Source of the DNA: Gliomastix tumulicola
Lineage: Eukaryota > Ascomycota > Sordariomycetes > Hypocreales > Bionectriaceae
DNA: 64,000 nucleotides
NCBI GenBank assembly: GCA_001599755.1
Contig: BCHX01000007.1
Span: 3,472,001-3,536,000, forward strand
Direction of reading: 5' to 3'
The notes beneath the pieces were generated by a model. That model was not told where the DNA came from. It saw only the letters and a list, made by a program, of their open reading frames with translations, and did not search any database. The position numbers and the translations under genes are program-made. Of the stretch, positions 22,600-33,723 are shown in pieces (positions within the stretch are counted from its first letter, which is position 1; each line of letters begins with the position of its first letter).

Positions 22600-24712
22600 C
22601 TATAAAAGGGATATAATAATTAGGTAGCTATATAGAAGTAGCTATTACTTAAGGAGAGGTTAAAGTAAAATATAAAAAGTAAAAACTTAATTTTATTATA
22701 GTAGAAGATTATCTTTATAGAGGTAATAAAAGAGCTTTAATAAATAATAAATTAGTAATAAAATAATAGTAAATTACTCTACTTCTTATCCTTATCCTCC
22801 TCCTTATTTATCTTAAATAAAAAAGTACTAAAGTTAAAGTAGTTAATAGTAAGTAAAGAGATACCTTAAAGTAAGTTAATAATAAAGTAATAATAATATA
22901 AAAGTAAGAAAATATACTTAACTAGTAGTAAAAGTAATAATAAGTATAGCTAGAAAATTAGCTATATTAATTTACACTTAAAGGTATAGTATTTTTTAGT
23001 ACTTTTAGTAAAGATACTCCTAAAAGACTTTAACCTCTTAATAAATAAGTAGTAATTTACTAGAGATATAGTAAGTTACTATAATAACCTTATAGGTATA
23101 AGTAAAGAAGAAGACCTATTAATAGTAAATTAATAAAAAATAAAGTATTATTTTAGTAAAGAGGTAGCTTATAGAGGGTAAGAAGTCTAAGATAATATAA
23201 AGTATTAAATAATAAAAGGTAATAGTATATAGGGGGTTATAGTCTTTATTATTCTTAATATAGACCTAGTAATAATTAGCTTTAATTAAGCTAGTTAACT
23301 ATTTACTTACTATAAGTTTACTAGGAAATTACTATATAATATATTTAAAACTTATATTTATTATTATAATAAAATAATACTTTATTTAATTTATATTAGT
23401 TCTTAATATAGTATTTCACCTAAGAAATTAAATATTAGTAGTAGTATAACTTATTATTTTTAATATAATTATATAATAGTAAATTAATAGTAAAATAATA
23501 GTATTTTACTTTAAAATATACTTATAGAGAGAGTTTACTTATTAGGCTTTTTTTAGACTTAAACTTATTAATCTTCTTAATTATACTAAAATAAGTTAAT
23601 AAAGATAAAATAATAACTTTATAGTACACTTATACTTTAAAGGTAATAATACTATAGGGGTAAGTAGAGATAAAAGTAAAAGTAAATATAGATAAAGAGG
23701 TAATAGCCCTAGAGAGTAAGGGAGTAATAATAATACTATAAATTATTAGTAAAAATATAGCTATATAATAAACTAAACTTAGAAATTTATAAAGTAATAA
23801 CCTAAGAGGGTATAAAAATAATAATAATACTAAGAATTATTAGTAAATTAATACTAAAAGTTAACCTCTACTTTAAAACTTATAAGGTTTCTATTCTAAA
23901 GAGTATAAAAAAAGTAGTAAAACTTTAAAATATTAATAATATTATAAGTTCTAAGAGGAAAAGAGCTAACTTATAGTATAGTAATAATTAAATTAATTAA
24001 TATAGGGGATATAAAGAAGAGACTATTATAAGAAGTTAATAATAAAGTAATATAAAGGTAATATAAGGAGACTTATAAAGCTAGCCTAATTAATATAAAT
24101 ATATAAACTATAGTACTATAACTATATTAGTAATAAAAATATATAGTAAAATAATAATAGTAAAACTATAATTAAAACTTATTAATTAATATAAGAAGTT
24201 ATAGTAAAAGAAAGAGAAAAATTAAAAAAAAGAAGGAAAGATTAAGTATATTAATAAGGCTTAAGTAGTAAAATACTAATATTTTACTAATTTAAGTAAA
24301 TAAAAACTTATAATATTAATAAAGCTTATAAGAGAAGAAAAAGAAAAGAAATTTAAAGGTAATTATAGTAAGTTTTTATAATTATAGTTTAATTATTATA
24401 TAATAAAAATAATATAAAGAGCCTTAATAAACTAAGTAAATAAAAACTATTTATTAATTATTAAATAATATATAATAATTACTTTATTTATTAATTAATA
24501 ATTAAATTACCTAGTATTTTATATAAATATAATAATTAAAGGTAAGAGACTATATATTATACTAATAATATATTAAAGTACTTATAATACCTAGGTATAT
24601 ATAAAATAACCTAGGATCTTATAGAGAATAAACTATAATATTACTATTAATATACCTTAATATATAGTAAATCTTATACCTTAAGGGTAAAATACTAATA
24701 GAGGGAGTATTT
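22600..24712. other. AT-rich DNA between chromodomain and 3' LTR, unassigned
   Basis: About 2.1 kb, longer than the usual gap between the end of pol and the 3' LTR. It is as strongly A+T-rich as the rest. A Lys/Glu/Arg-codon-rich stretch near 24180-24360 suggests a former basic protein, but I cannot identify it. A purine-rich AGAGGGAGTA (24700-24709) just before the 3' LTR could be the polypurine tract. Confidence 0.4.
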
Positions 24713-24939
24713 TATTAGAAGCTAATTTACTATTTACCCTAGACTTAAGTAGGGAAGTTATATAAAGGGAGATAAAGTATAAAAGAAGGCTAAATAATTA
24801 AACCTAGTAGAAGCTTTAGAGATTAATATAGTTATACACCTACCCCTAGCTATATATTTACTAGTATATTACACCTAATATACTACCTTCTATATGCCCT
24901 TTCACCTTCCTCACTTTATTCTAAGACCTAGTCTTAACA
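24713..24939 (+). repeat. 3' LTR (227 bp)
   Basis: The partner of 17326-17552, equal in length. It is more T/A-substituted in its inner (left) half and better preserved in its outer (right) half, the mirror image of the 5' LTR. The canonical CA end survives at 24938-24939 and is followed by the right CCTA target copy. Confidence 0.93.
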
Positions 24940-27160
24940 CCTAGCCTCATCCTTACATCTAAGTGTTGACGACGTTATACTTATGTCGGCCGCAGCTGTT
25001 CATTACCAGCTAAAGGACTACTGATTCCCAAGCGCCGGCCTAGAATATCACACTGCTGACACCGAAGACACCGCTCGGGGCAGAGATGACATCTCACCGT
25101 TTTCGACTACAGACGTATCACTTACAAGCTGCATTTGACATCTGAAATTCACAGAATGTGGCTAAGGTCATACCCATACCAAACGTGCAGCTCTATTAAT
25201 GAGTTTGATTCCACTACTCCAACCTCCTCCCCGGCCAGCTGGTTGGTACCATGTCTTTGATCTACTAAGCCTCTTTTGACATCTGTAGTCGACTATGAAT
25301 CACCCGGGCGGGTTAATTACAAGAAATATTGGATGTGAACGCTAATGAACGGGCATATATATACCTCTCAATCATCGATGCTGAGGACAGACGTAGAGAC
25401 ATGATATATCTGCTTAGTGTTTGAAGAAAAAAGAAAGCATTTGTGGTTGGACATGACAGAACTTAGGTCAGAGCTACGACCTTCTTACCTTATGAATAAA
25501 TCTTATCTTCCCCATATTTGATCAATATCTTGATTTCTGCTCCGTAGTCTTGTTTCAGATGGCGCCCCCTTGAGGCGCATGCAGGACACTTCCGTTTCTC
25601 TCCAGCCGCTTTCCCGCGGCGCACACGCTCTTAGGGGTGGCCACAATAATGAGACGCGGAATCATTTCCCTAAAATTAGATACACTGATCCAATTGCGCG
25701 TCAACATTTGTTCTTGGACGAGTCCCCTCACGTGGACGAAACGCCCTACATGACCCCGGAAAGCAGCTCACCTGGGCCGTTTTTCACCAGCCGTAAGTAC
25801 CAGATAAAACAAAAATGTCCGAGGTCGAGGAATAGAGGCTCTTTGCCGACTATGTTGTTGATATCGCTGCAATGCTTGCTGTATGGTCGACCAAGGGGGG
25901 TTCAGGTCGAATCACCGCTGCGCTTAGCATGAGCCCACGTAGCTACATCCACCATAATTTCTTAGGTACACTAGGAGACCTACATCCTGCGAGCTTTCAA
26001 TATGCTCTATGGTCAATTTCCCTACTGCCTCCTGGCTTGACGTGGCCCTAACGACCACAAAGATCGGAAACGTCCGTCAATTGGTGGCCAGTGGCGGTCC
26101 AATTGGAAGTCTACTCCCATCGTCACGCAACATTCGGCTTTTTCTCCAGCTGAGCTGGATTCCATCAGCACTTTGCGTTGCTAAGCCACTCGCCATCGCG
26201 GTTAGCGCTTAAGCGTTCTTCACAGACGTCCCGCATCGGATCTTTCCATCGTCCACGAGGCAGGGAGTGACAGCAGTGGAGAGTTCTGTTTCACTTGCCG
26301 ACACAGTGGACGTGATCAGTGGAGAATCGTCACATCGCGGCTAGAACGAGACAAGATCTAACCTTGAATTTTGAGAAGTTGGCAGGTTAGCTTATCCGGA
26401 AGTGATGGCCGGAAAGAAGCCGGTTCCGATTCAGGCCCAAGCCTGACTCTGCACCTGAATCGACACGTGTGCATGCGTCAGAGCGTCAATGAGCCACAGG
26501 AAGCGGCTGGACACGAATCGCCTCAAAACTCAGACAAAAGACAGCACCAAGTCGAATCAGGCAGTGTCTCCATGGCCGGAGAGCAGGCGTTGGCGCACTA
26601 ACGGGGGGCTAAGCTTCACCAAGACGGGAGCCCACCTGGAGGGAGAAATTGGTGCATGCCGTGATAGCCGGAAATCGGGACTACGCGTCTTGTTCTGGGC
26701 CATGTTTAGCATGTTCAGCGCAGGGCACTGTAGGGCACTATAGGCCTACAGCCCCAACTCCCCACTTGAATCTCAATAACCTCACGACATGGTGACCCTT
26801 TCCCCGTGCTTGCTTGCGTGGCCAAGGACCCGTTTTGATATGCCGGGCTATTTTTCGCCAACTGCCGCCGAAAATTGCAAACTGCTCGGCTGCCATTGGC
26901 CTCGGCTGGCCTGGCGGGGTGACGACGACTCGTTCACTCAGCCATTGCACAGCAGTCGTCATCTCGTTGTCCCTTGTTTCACCCGCGATTCGGTATCCAA
27001 CATGGCGTGTTGATGGGGGTGACGCAGTCAGTGACTGACCCTCTGTGCCATTGAGAAGGAGCATCTATATCTATATATGACGGCTTGCCGACCCTGAGGC
27101 GTTCATCATGACTCTCTCGCAACTATCAACCCTCAGCTATCTACTTACACTCCCATCACC
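24940..27160. other. Unique intergenic DNA, no gene recognised
   Basis: Composition returns to normal directly after the LTR. The open frames are short, mostly lack ATG starts and have no recognisable motif. A TATA-rich segment at about 27066-27078 lies some 85-95 bases upstream of the intradiol dioxygenase start and is probably its core promoter. Confidence 0.5.
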
Positions 27161-28475
27161 ATGCGCTCTTCAGTCCTCCTAACCTCCTTGTTCCTCGGGC
27201 TTGGACTCGGACACCCTGGTCATGACTTGACCGACGAGATCCTCGAGCGAAGGTCCTTCAAGAACTCCGTTCGCTCGGCATCTCTGTCCCACTGCGCCGA
27301 CACCCTCAAGAAGCGTGGCGTCGACTCTCGAAACCTCGAGAGACGTGCTGCTTTCCTGGATGCAGCACGTCTCGACAGAGGGGTCGTCAAGAAGCGCGAC
27401 ACGGACACCGCCCTTGGCACCTCTCATAACGAGACTGATCTTGGCTACAGCCTTGACACCAGCATCTCTGACATTTTCTCGGGCAATGCCTCTTGTGTGT
27501 TGACCCCCGAAGTCACTCAGGGACCTTACTGTAAGTCGCCTCGCTTGGATAGACAAGGGAGGGAGTCAGAGTTAACAAATGTCAGATGTTGGCGGAGAAT
27601 CGATCCGACGAGACATCACCGACAGCGAACAAGGCGTGAGCATCTACCTCGACTATCAAGTTATCGACGTTGATACGTGCGAACCCGTTCCGAACGTGTA
27701 TCTCGAGATCTGGCACTGCAACTCAACCGGTGTCTACTCCGGCGTCGTTGCAAGCGGCAACGGAAACTCAAACGACGAGGACAACATCAACAAGACCTTC
27801 CTCCGAGGCATCCAGCAGACCGACTCGGATGGTGTTGCTCAGTTTGAGTCCGTCTTCCCTGGCCACTACACCGGCCGAGCTACGCATATCCACGTTCTCG
27901 TCCACACGAACGCCACCGAGTTTGCGAACCACACTCTCGGCAACGAGATCTACGCCAGCCACGTCGGACAGAGCTTCTTTGACCAAGACCTCATTACCGA
28001 TGTCGAGAAGCTCACGCCCTACAGCACCAACACGCAGGACCTCACCACCAATGCCGACGATAGCATCCTTGCCGAGGAGGCTGGCGAAGCTGGCGTCGAT
28101 CCCCTGATGTCGTATACCTTGCTTGGTAATAGCGTTGGCGATGGCATCCTCGCGTGGCTCACGTTCGGCATCAACACCACGTACTCTGGCGAGGTTGCCC
28201 CTGCTGCCTTCCTCTACCAGGACGGCGGCGTTGAGAACCCCGACTCTGGTATGGGCGGCGGGCCCGGCGGAGGCGGTCCTGACGGTGGCAGCCCTCCTGA
28301 TGGCGGTCCTGGCGGTCCTCCCGGCTCCAACAGCACCTCTACGCCTGGCGGTTCTTCCAGCACGAGCTCCGTCGCCCAGAGCACTCCGACTGACAGCGGC
28401 GCGAACAAGTACACCTTTGGCGCGGTTTTCGTTTCGCTTGTGGGCTTCTTCCTTCCTCTGCTCTGGATGCTTTAA
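27161..28475 (+). CDS. Secreted, putatively GPI-anchored intradiol ring-cleavage dioxygenase
   Basis: Two exons, 27161-27530 and 27586-28475, giving 419 residues. The N-terminal signal peptide is followed by several dibasic sites (ERRS, LKKRG, ERRA, VKKRD) of the kind cut by Kex2-type proteases. The catalytic domain shows GPYYVGG (about residue 122; the intron splits the second Tyr), the LEIWHCN strand, and HYTGRATHIHVLVH (about 217-230), which holds the Tyr and two His ligands of the Fe(III) centre. Expected reaction: intradiol cleavage of catechols from lignin or plant phenolics outside the cell. The tail is a Gly/Pro/Ser/Thr-rich linker, then a small-residue site (SGAN) and a terminal hydrophobic stretch, the arrangement of a GPI-attachment signal. 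It is separated from the extradiol cluster by the dead transposon; no direct pathway link is shown. Confidence 0.88.
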
Positions 28476-29566
28476 ATGAGTGAGACGATATAGGCACGCT
28501 TCTTGCATTCCCATCTTCAGTAGGATTTTGGTTAGCTTGACGGACTTCACCAAAAGTCGGCGGACAGTGTACGACTTCAGGCAACTCTGTATTGTAGGAT
28601 AATCTATCCGCTAGTACGCAGACAAATATACCACTTAAGCACCATCTCTCCGGGGGGTCGAACCAATCGCCAACATACTCCTTATTACTCTTAGTGGCTC
28701 GAGTTATGGTCATAAGCAATTACAGAACTCGTGGCTCCCACGCTTTCGAATGGGTGGTGAGGACAAAACGAGTAAAGTCAGCGGGTAACAACCAGCTTGA
28801 ACAGAAACGACCTGGGCGCTCACCTCGGCCTCGTCATGTTGGATTTTACCATACCATTATGTGTTTAAGGTTGCCAGACCACCGGCCTTTGGTTTCTTTC
28901 CCATATCATAGCGTCCTGTTGAAGAAGAGCCTCGCTCGTCCCAAACACTGCCGACTGCTCCCCTGGCGCCATTTACAGAGGGCCGTCAGGGGCCTGGCCA
29001 TACTATTGGCATGTAGATCCACCAAGCTTTTCAGCTGGCAATGGTAGCACGTTGCTATTCCGCCTTCCTTCAGCCGAGATCAAGAGAAATGTCTCGAAGC
29101 TGCATATATCGTCGGCTTCGCCGATGGAGGGCCAATTGAAGCGGAGAGCAGTCAAGCACGCTGCCATTGCTCCCGTGATGATGCAGCTGACGATGCGCGG
29201 AGCGACATTATGGGGGAGTTTGCCAATAATATGTTCTAGGCGCACCCAGACCCGTTCGGGACGCGAGCTTATGCACCTCCATACTGACAAGAGCCGTTTC
29301 AGCTCCCACAAATGCTACTATTGAAGCAACTGCGTCGTCCAATTGAGACATCACCAAATAGTCGTTCCCCAAATCGCAAGTCCAGATCGTCCGCGCAAAG
29401 CTGGAGCTCCGGCTCTATTGCGACGGTGAACAAGTATAAATAAGAGCGGCCAGCCGTTAATCGTCCTTCTACTTCACCACATCAGACAGCTTTACGACTG
29501 TGTCCAACACGCCGTTATCACTCTGCTTCTCAACGCCGTGCATCATACTATCAAAACCTTGCATTC
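28476..29566. other. Intergenic, no gene recognised
   Basis: About 1.1 kb containing the 3' flank of the dioxygenase gene and the promoter of the gene at 29567. The open frames are short and without motifs. A TATAAATA-like element near 29434-29442 lies about 130 bases upstream of the next ATG. Confidence 0.45.
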
Positions 29567-30340
29567 ATGGATCCCAACAATCTGGATCTAGCCACTGAGG
29601 CCGACTTCGAAGCTTGGCGCAACAGTCACTGGCAGCTCGCCCAGCTTCTCTCCAATGCCAGCCTGCAAAACGACACCTTCACTGTGGATGAGAAGGTTCA
29701 GGACGGAACCATCACTTACAAGCTGCCTCTGAACGACTTTCTCGGTATCGAAAACAAGACTCCGACCAGCGGAACCGGCTTCTACGAGAGCCCGTGCACT
29801 CGAAATGTTCACCAGGACGAGAGTGACCCCTTCACCGTCAGCTTCGAGGCGCGCAGCCACTCGGATGCCGACGATTGGACTGCTGGAACATGCAATCTCC
29901 GTCAGCATCTTAAGATGAAGCATGGTGTCTTGTTTGGCGGTGACGCCGCCCCTACCATGCTGGTGAAGAAAAAGGAGGCCGACGGCACCGACAAGGCGAG
30001 CTACGAAGTATCGGCCTCTCAGACCGAGGAGTTTGTGGCCTATGACGAGAAGGAGGAGGTGCAGTGGGAGGAAGCCATCCAGGTCCAGCAGCAGAAGGCG
30101 TACGAGCCTCATCCTGACCATGAGATCGTGCAAGCTGGGCGGCCGCAGGGCCAGATGGTTGTCAATGGGTTATTCGGGGACGGCGCCAAGGTTGGCAAGT
30201 TCATCAGCTTGCTCATGAACGGTGATCCCCATCCTGGCAAGAAGAAGTACCGCAAGGACGCCAAGGGCCACGAGTACTTCGGATGCGAAAAGCATGAGCA
30301 TGACATGAAGACTGGCTCTTGGAAGAGTGTTTGTACCTAA
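29567..30340 (+). CDS. Orphan protein of 257 residues, function unknown
   Basis: A single-exon open frame with an ATG in good context (CATTCATGG) and G/C-rich third positions like its neighbours. The protein is hydrophilic and rich in Glu, Lys and His, with no signal peptide or membrane segment. A segment at about residues 107-120, GTCNLRQHLKMKHG, has the Cys/His spacing and helix pattern of the C-terminal half of a C2H2 or BED-type finger, but the first Cys pair is not evident. A second Cys/His-rich patch ends the protein (CEKHEHDM...SVC). I do not recognise the family; a lineage-specific gene is likely. Confidence 0.62.
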   Translation: MDPNNLDLATEADFEAWRNSHWQLAQLLSNASLQNDTFTVDEKVQDGTITYKLPLNDFLGIENKTPTSGTGFYESPCTRNVHQDESDPFTVSFEARSHSDADDWTAGTCNLRQHLKMKHGVLFGGDAAPTMLVKKKEADGTDKASYEVSASQTEEFVAYDEKEEVQWEEAIQVQQQKAYEPHPDHEIVQAGRPQGQMVVNGLFGDGAKVGKFISLLMNGDPHPGKKKYRKDAKGHEYFGCEKHEHDMKTGSWKSVCT

Positions 30341-31047
30341 TTTGCTGGAAAATGACTAAATGGGTTGGATGTGTTGGAAATACCGGCAGCTAGTTCATGC
30401 AAGCCCTCTCCTGAATGTTTCGCCAGAGACTACAGCAGGGCTTATAAAATAAAATATAATGAATATTCTTGCCTTCTTTCCCCTTCTGCTTTCATTTTGA
30501 CAGTGCAGCTCAAATTGACGAGTATCAGGATTGCACCAACATTTATTGCTTCATGATGCAGGGTAAGAATCGGCCATAATTGGCTCAGTGGGTTGAGATA
30601 CTGAGGCGATGTTGGGGCAGGATCAGTTTTGCAGCGAATTAAATGCCCAACTAGGAAAAAATGCCAAGCTTTCAACCACTAAATCAATATTGCTGTTAGG
30701 GGCTTACACAACAATAGGCGCTATGTGCGCACGCGTGGAAATAAGAAGCGTTGTATGGAAGGCAGCCGTTTCCTTACAATGATGGGTCGAATGTACACTC
30801 TATTAGAGAGACCGTTGCTTCTCCTTTTCATATTGTTGCCTGTCTTAGGCCGTCCAAGAGGCACCGTAAGAGACCGGCAACACCGAAGGGCTTGAGCTCA
30901 CTTGAATCATGGACATGGAAGCTAAGATAGAGGATCGAGCCTATGATACGTAATATACCTGTATTCTCATATTTGCAGCGATGAATATATATACTAAAAG
31001 ATGGCTTGCGGTCCTTAGAAGCAACCGCAACGAAGGTAAGGATTTGC
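30341..31047. other. 3' flanks of convergent genes
   Basis: About 700 bases between the orphan gene and the pectate lyase gene, moderately A+T-rich, with no coding signal. It presumably holds both polyadenylation regions. Confidence 0.45.
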
Positions 31048-31877
31048 CTAGCACAGGCCGGCCTTGGAAGGCTCGCAGTCACCGTTGGACTTGTCGCAGC
31101 CCTCATAGGCCTGGCACTGAACACCCTCATAGCAGTTGTTGGAGTAGGTGGCCTGTGATTGCGTGTTAACTTTGCGGAAACAGGCTTGAAAGAATCCATC
31201 GTAGTGAGAAGACGTACCTTGTCACCCAGGTTGGGGTTGATGCCCATCAGCTCACCGCCATCAACGGCAGTGGTGCCCTCCATGTGGACAGTGCGGGCGC
31301 AGTTGCCAGAGCAGTTACCGCAGGATCGGTAGACCTTGCCGTAGTCCTCGGCGTAGAAGTTGACAATGTTGACGTGGCCGCATCCGTTGTGCTGGATGAC
31401 CTTGTCGGAGGCGTGGAAAGCGCCACCGCCGATGATGTTGGCAGTGCCATCGCCCTTGATGGAGATGGCATCCTCGCAGACGTCCTCGAACCAGACAAAC
31501 TCCAGCGTGCAAGAGCCCAGGCAGTAGACACCCTCGCCCTGGTCGGCACCGATGATGACGTTGCGGAGAGTGGCGCCCTCCTCGAGGACAAAGACAGTGT
31601 CGGCCTCACCTGCGAGCCCAGTTGTTAGCAGGGAAAGTCTCGGGTGAATGTTGAACGATCATATACGATGGGCCATACCTCCTTCGTCTTGGCCGCCGCA
31701 TGGCACACCACGGTCGTACTTGACCCAGCCAGCATCGAAAACTTCACCGGCTCCAATATACTGAGGCTCGCTGAGAGTCTTCTCGCCAGTGTGGGAGGGG
31801 AGGCCTTCGTCGTAGCCCAGGCAAGCCATAGCCCCGGGAAGGGCGGCTGAGAGAGCAACGGCAATGGTGGAACGCAT
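31048..31877 (-). CDS. Secreted pectate lyase, PL3 family
   Basis: Three exons, 31877-31679, 31609-31218 and 31152-31048, giving 231 residues. The signal peptide spans about residues 1-18. The single-domain beta-helix has the PL3 hallmarks GEADTVFVLEEGATLRNVI, CEDAISIKGDG, GGGAFHASDKVIQHNGCG and GKVYRSCGNC, and a Cys-rich C-terminal tail (CYEGVQC...CDKSNGDC). The length is normal for PL3. Reaction: Ca2+-dependent beta-elimination of polygalacturonate in plant cell walls. TATAAA on this strand at 32008-32003 is about 126 bases upstream of the ATG. Confidence 0.93.
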
Positions 31878-33723
31878 TTTGAACTGCGGAGGCGAGTATG
31901 AGACTGTATTTGTTGGTAGTGGTAGTAACTGGAGAAGAAAGAATTGGTTGCTGTGGCTGAAGTTGATGAGCTGTGCCGTGAAGTAGAGGGCAGACACCGG
32001 CCTTTATAGCCAGACGAGCTGCTCGAGCCTCGCTATCCTGGTGTTTCACCGGAAGCCCGGTGTTTGATGTAAATCTGCGCCGAGGGCCACCACATTCCGC
32101 GACAGAGCCGGTGGGCGAGGACCCGAAAGTGGATTGCCTCGAGGAGTGACGATTCGGTTCACGGAGCGACGTATCCTGACACTATGCCAGAATCAGGACC
32201 CTTGTGACCCCCTTCGTGCGAGGATCGGCGCCAAAACAATCAAGATCAGGACATGCTTAAACTCGCGTGGAACTGTCTGCCATCGGGAGCTTACTTGCAA
32301 GGAGGAAATGTCAGCTGGTGATGAAACGGGCCTGGGTAGATATGCCACCACTTAGCGGCGACTTAGGTATGGGTCCTCGGCCATTCTTGAAACAACCGGG
32401 GCTGTTTAATTGACGGGTGATGATGCCCTGGGAAAGAAGCTTCTTGGGGGGGTTAACTGGCTGACAAGGTGCCTCGATGAAGAGTATTAGACTGCACCTG
32501 CATGAGTACAGGTGAGCAAAGGGTCATTTAGGTGACCATACATAGTGAATCTCACGTTAGCTATTGTGCGTCCCTCGTAGATCAAGATAGACGGTCGATC
32601 CTGATGATTGATATTGCTCCTCTCTTGGGAATCATGGCGTGGATGAGTCGATGAGGCTGCCGGGATCATGCCATGACGTCGACGAGGGCGGTTTCCAGTG
32701 GCTGGAAAGAATACTCCGTAAGAGGTGCACGGCCAAATCGCGCGATGGTCCAGATAAGGGGCTCACATTCACGACTCGCTCGGACCTTGGCCTTATTTTC
32801 CGCCCACCCTGAAACGCCGCAAGAGGATCAAAGATCTGGTGGACGCCTCTCGGATTATTTTGCTCGCGTCGACAGCTCGACATTGCTGAGTATGCCCCGA
32901 ACGCACTGGGAATTTAATCCTCGAATAGAATTGGAGCGGTTACCAGCTGTGAAGATCTTCTCCTGTTTGTTCTTAGCGGTCGCTGTCACACTCCACTGGC
33001 ACAAAAGGCATACGAGGCACACATGGATCAGGCCGTTCGTGTGGGTGGGTGTTGGGTGGGCGACTGTTCTGCGAATTGTTTCAATTGCCGTTTCAATCAT
33101 GCCAGGGGAATCCATGCATGTCCGGTCCGTCGGCGGAGCGAGTAGTTAATGTTTTGAAACTCGCAAGTTGGAAAATCGTACTTCATATCGACAGAGTAAA
33201 GATTGTGCTCTGATTTATACATGTAGAGGTATCATTAGCAATACGTCACGGTTTACCCTGCCTTTAACTCCGGCTCTCCTGGTGTGGTTTGGTAGATAAG
33301 AGACACAATATGGCCCTCTGGCCGGGGTTCGTGGGCGGATCGTGCATCGGTCGTAGTGGAATCCAGCCCTCTCAAGTAAGGGGCTGGCCAAGCGCTCGGC
33401 AGTGGACGCAGGTCGGACACAAGTCCCGAAGCGTGCAAGTGCGGAGGCCTCATCTGCCACATCGTTTCCTCGCATTCTCGCTCCCACTTCCCGTCTCGAT
33501 TGATCGACCGCAGTAATATCTTTACACCAGTCAGATATTGTGGTCGTGCAGCTGGTGTTCCCTGGGAAGGAAGCAGGAAATCTGCAACGGGCTTACTCGT
33601 GAAGGTCTGAGCAGTAGTTTGAGGTATGATGGAGATTGCCTGCGGATACGTCAAGCGACGTTGACTCTATAGATTCGCATATCAAAGACAGTGAGTATTT
33701 GAACATGCATAACATGCGAGATT
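31878..33723. other. Intergenic, no gene recognised
   Basis: About 1.85 kb. It begins with the pectate lyase promoter (TATAAA near 32003-32008) and ends in the 3' flank of the regulator at 33724. The largest open frame (32673-33149, +) has no motif and no splice-consistent partner, so I do not call it a gene. Confidence 0.5.

Larger units (their letters stand above)
17326..24939 (+). mobile_element. RIP-degraded Ty3/gypsy chromodomain LTR retrotransposon
   Basis: A 7.6-kb block of extreme A+T content with sharp edges at two 227-bp direct repeats (LTRs). The 5' LTR begins with the canonical TG, the 3' LTR ends with the canonical CA, and CCTA flanks both sides (17322-17325 and 24940-24943) as a 4-bp target duplication. 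On the + strand the degraded frames still show, in order, a protease-like motif near 19042, reverse transcriptase near 19.8-20.2 kb, RNase H near 20.5-20.7 kb and a chromodomain-like segment near 22.5 kb, the order of a Ty3/gypsy chromovirus. Frames are full of stop codons where Gln, Trp or Arg codons would be expected, as RIP produces. The element is certainly dead. Confidence 0.9.

Noticed and set aside
17326..24939. AT-rich block as a centromere or mitochondrial insertion
   Set aside because: It has two equal LTRs with TG/CA ends, a 4-bp target duplication and pol relics in order, which explain it as a RIPed retrotransposon.
25570..25932. 120-residue open frame right of the transposon
   Set aside because: It starts without an ATG and shows no recognisable domain. 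Isolated frames of this length are expected by chance in G+C-normal DNA.
27768..28553. Long antisense open frame over the intradiol dioxygenase
   Set aside because: It is a shadow of the G+C-rich third positions of the real gene; its protein is low-complexity Ala/Gly/Val/Arg with no motif.
32673..33149. 158-residue open frame on the + strand
   Set aside because: No motif, no compositional support and no splice-consistent extension; it overlaps other equally long frames on the opposite strand.
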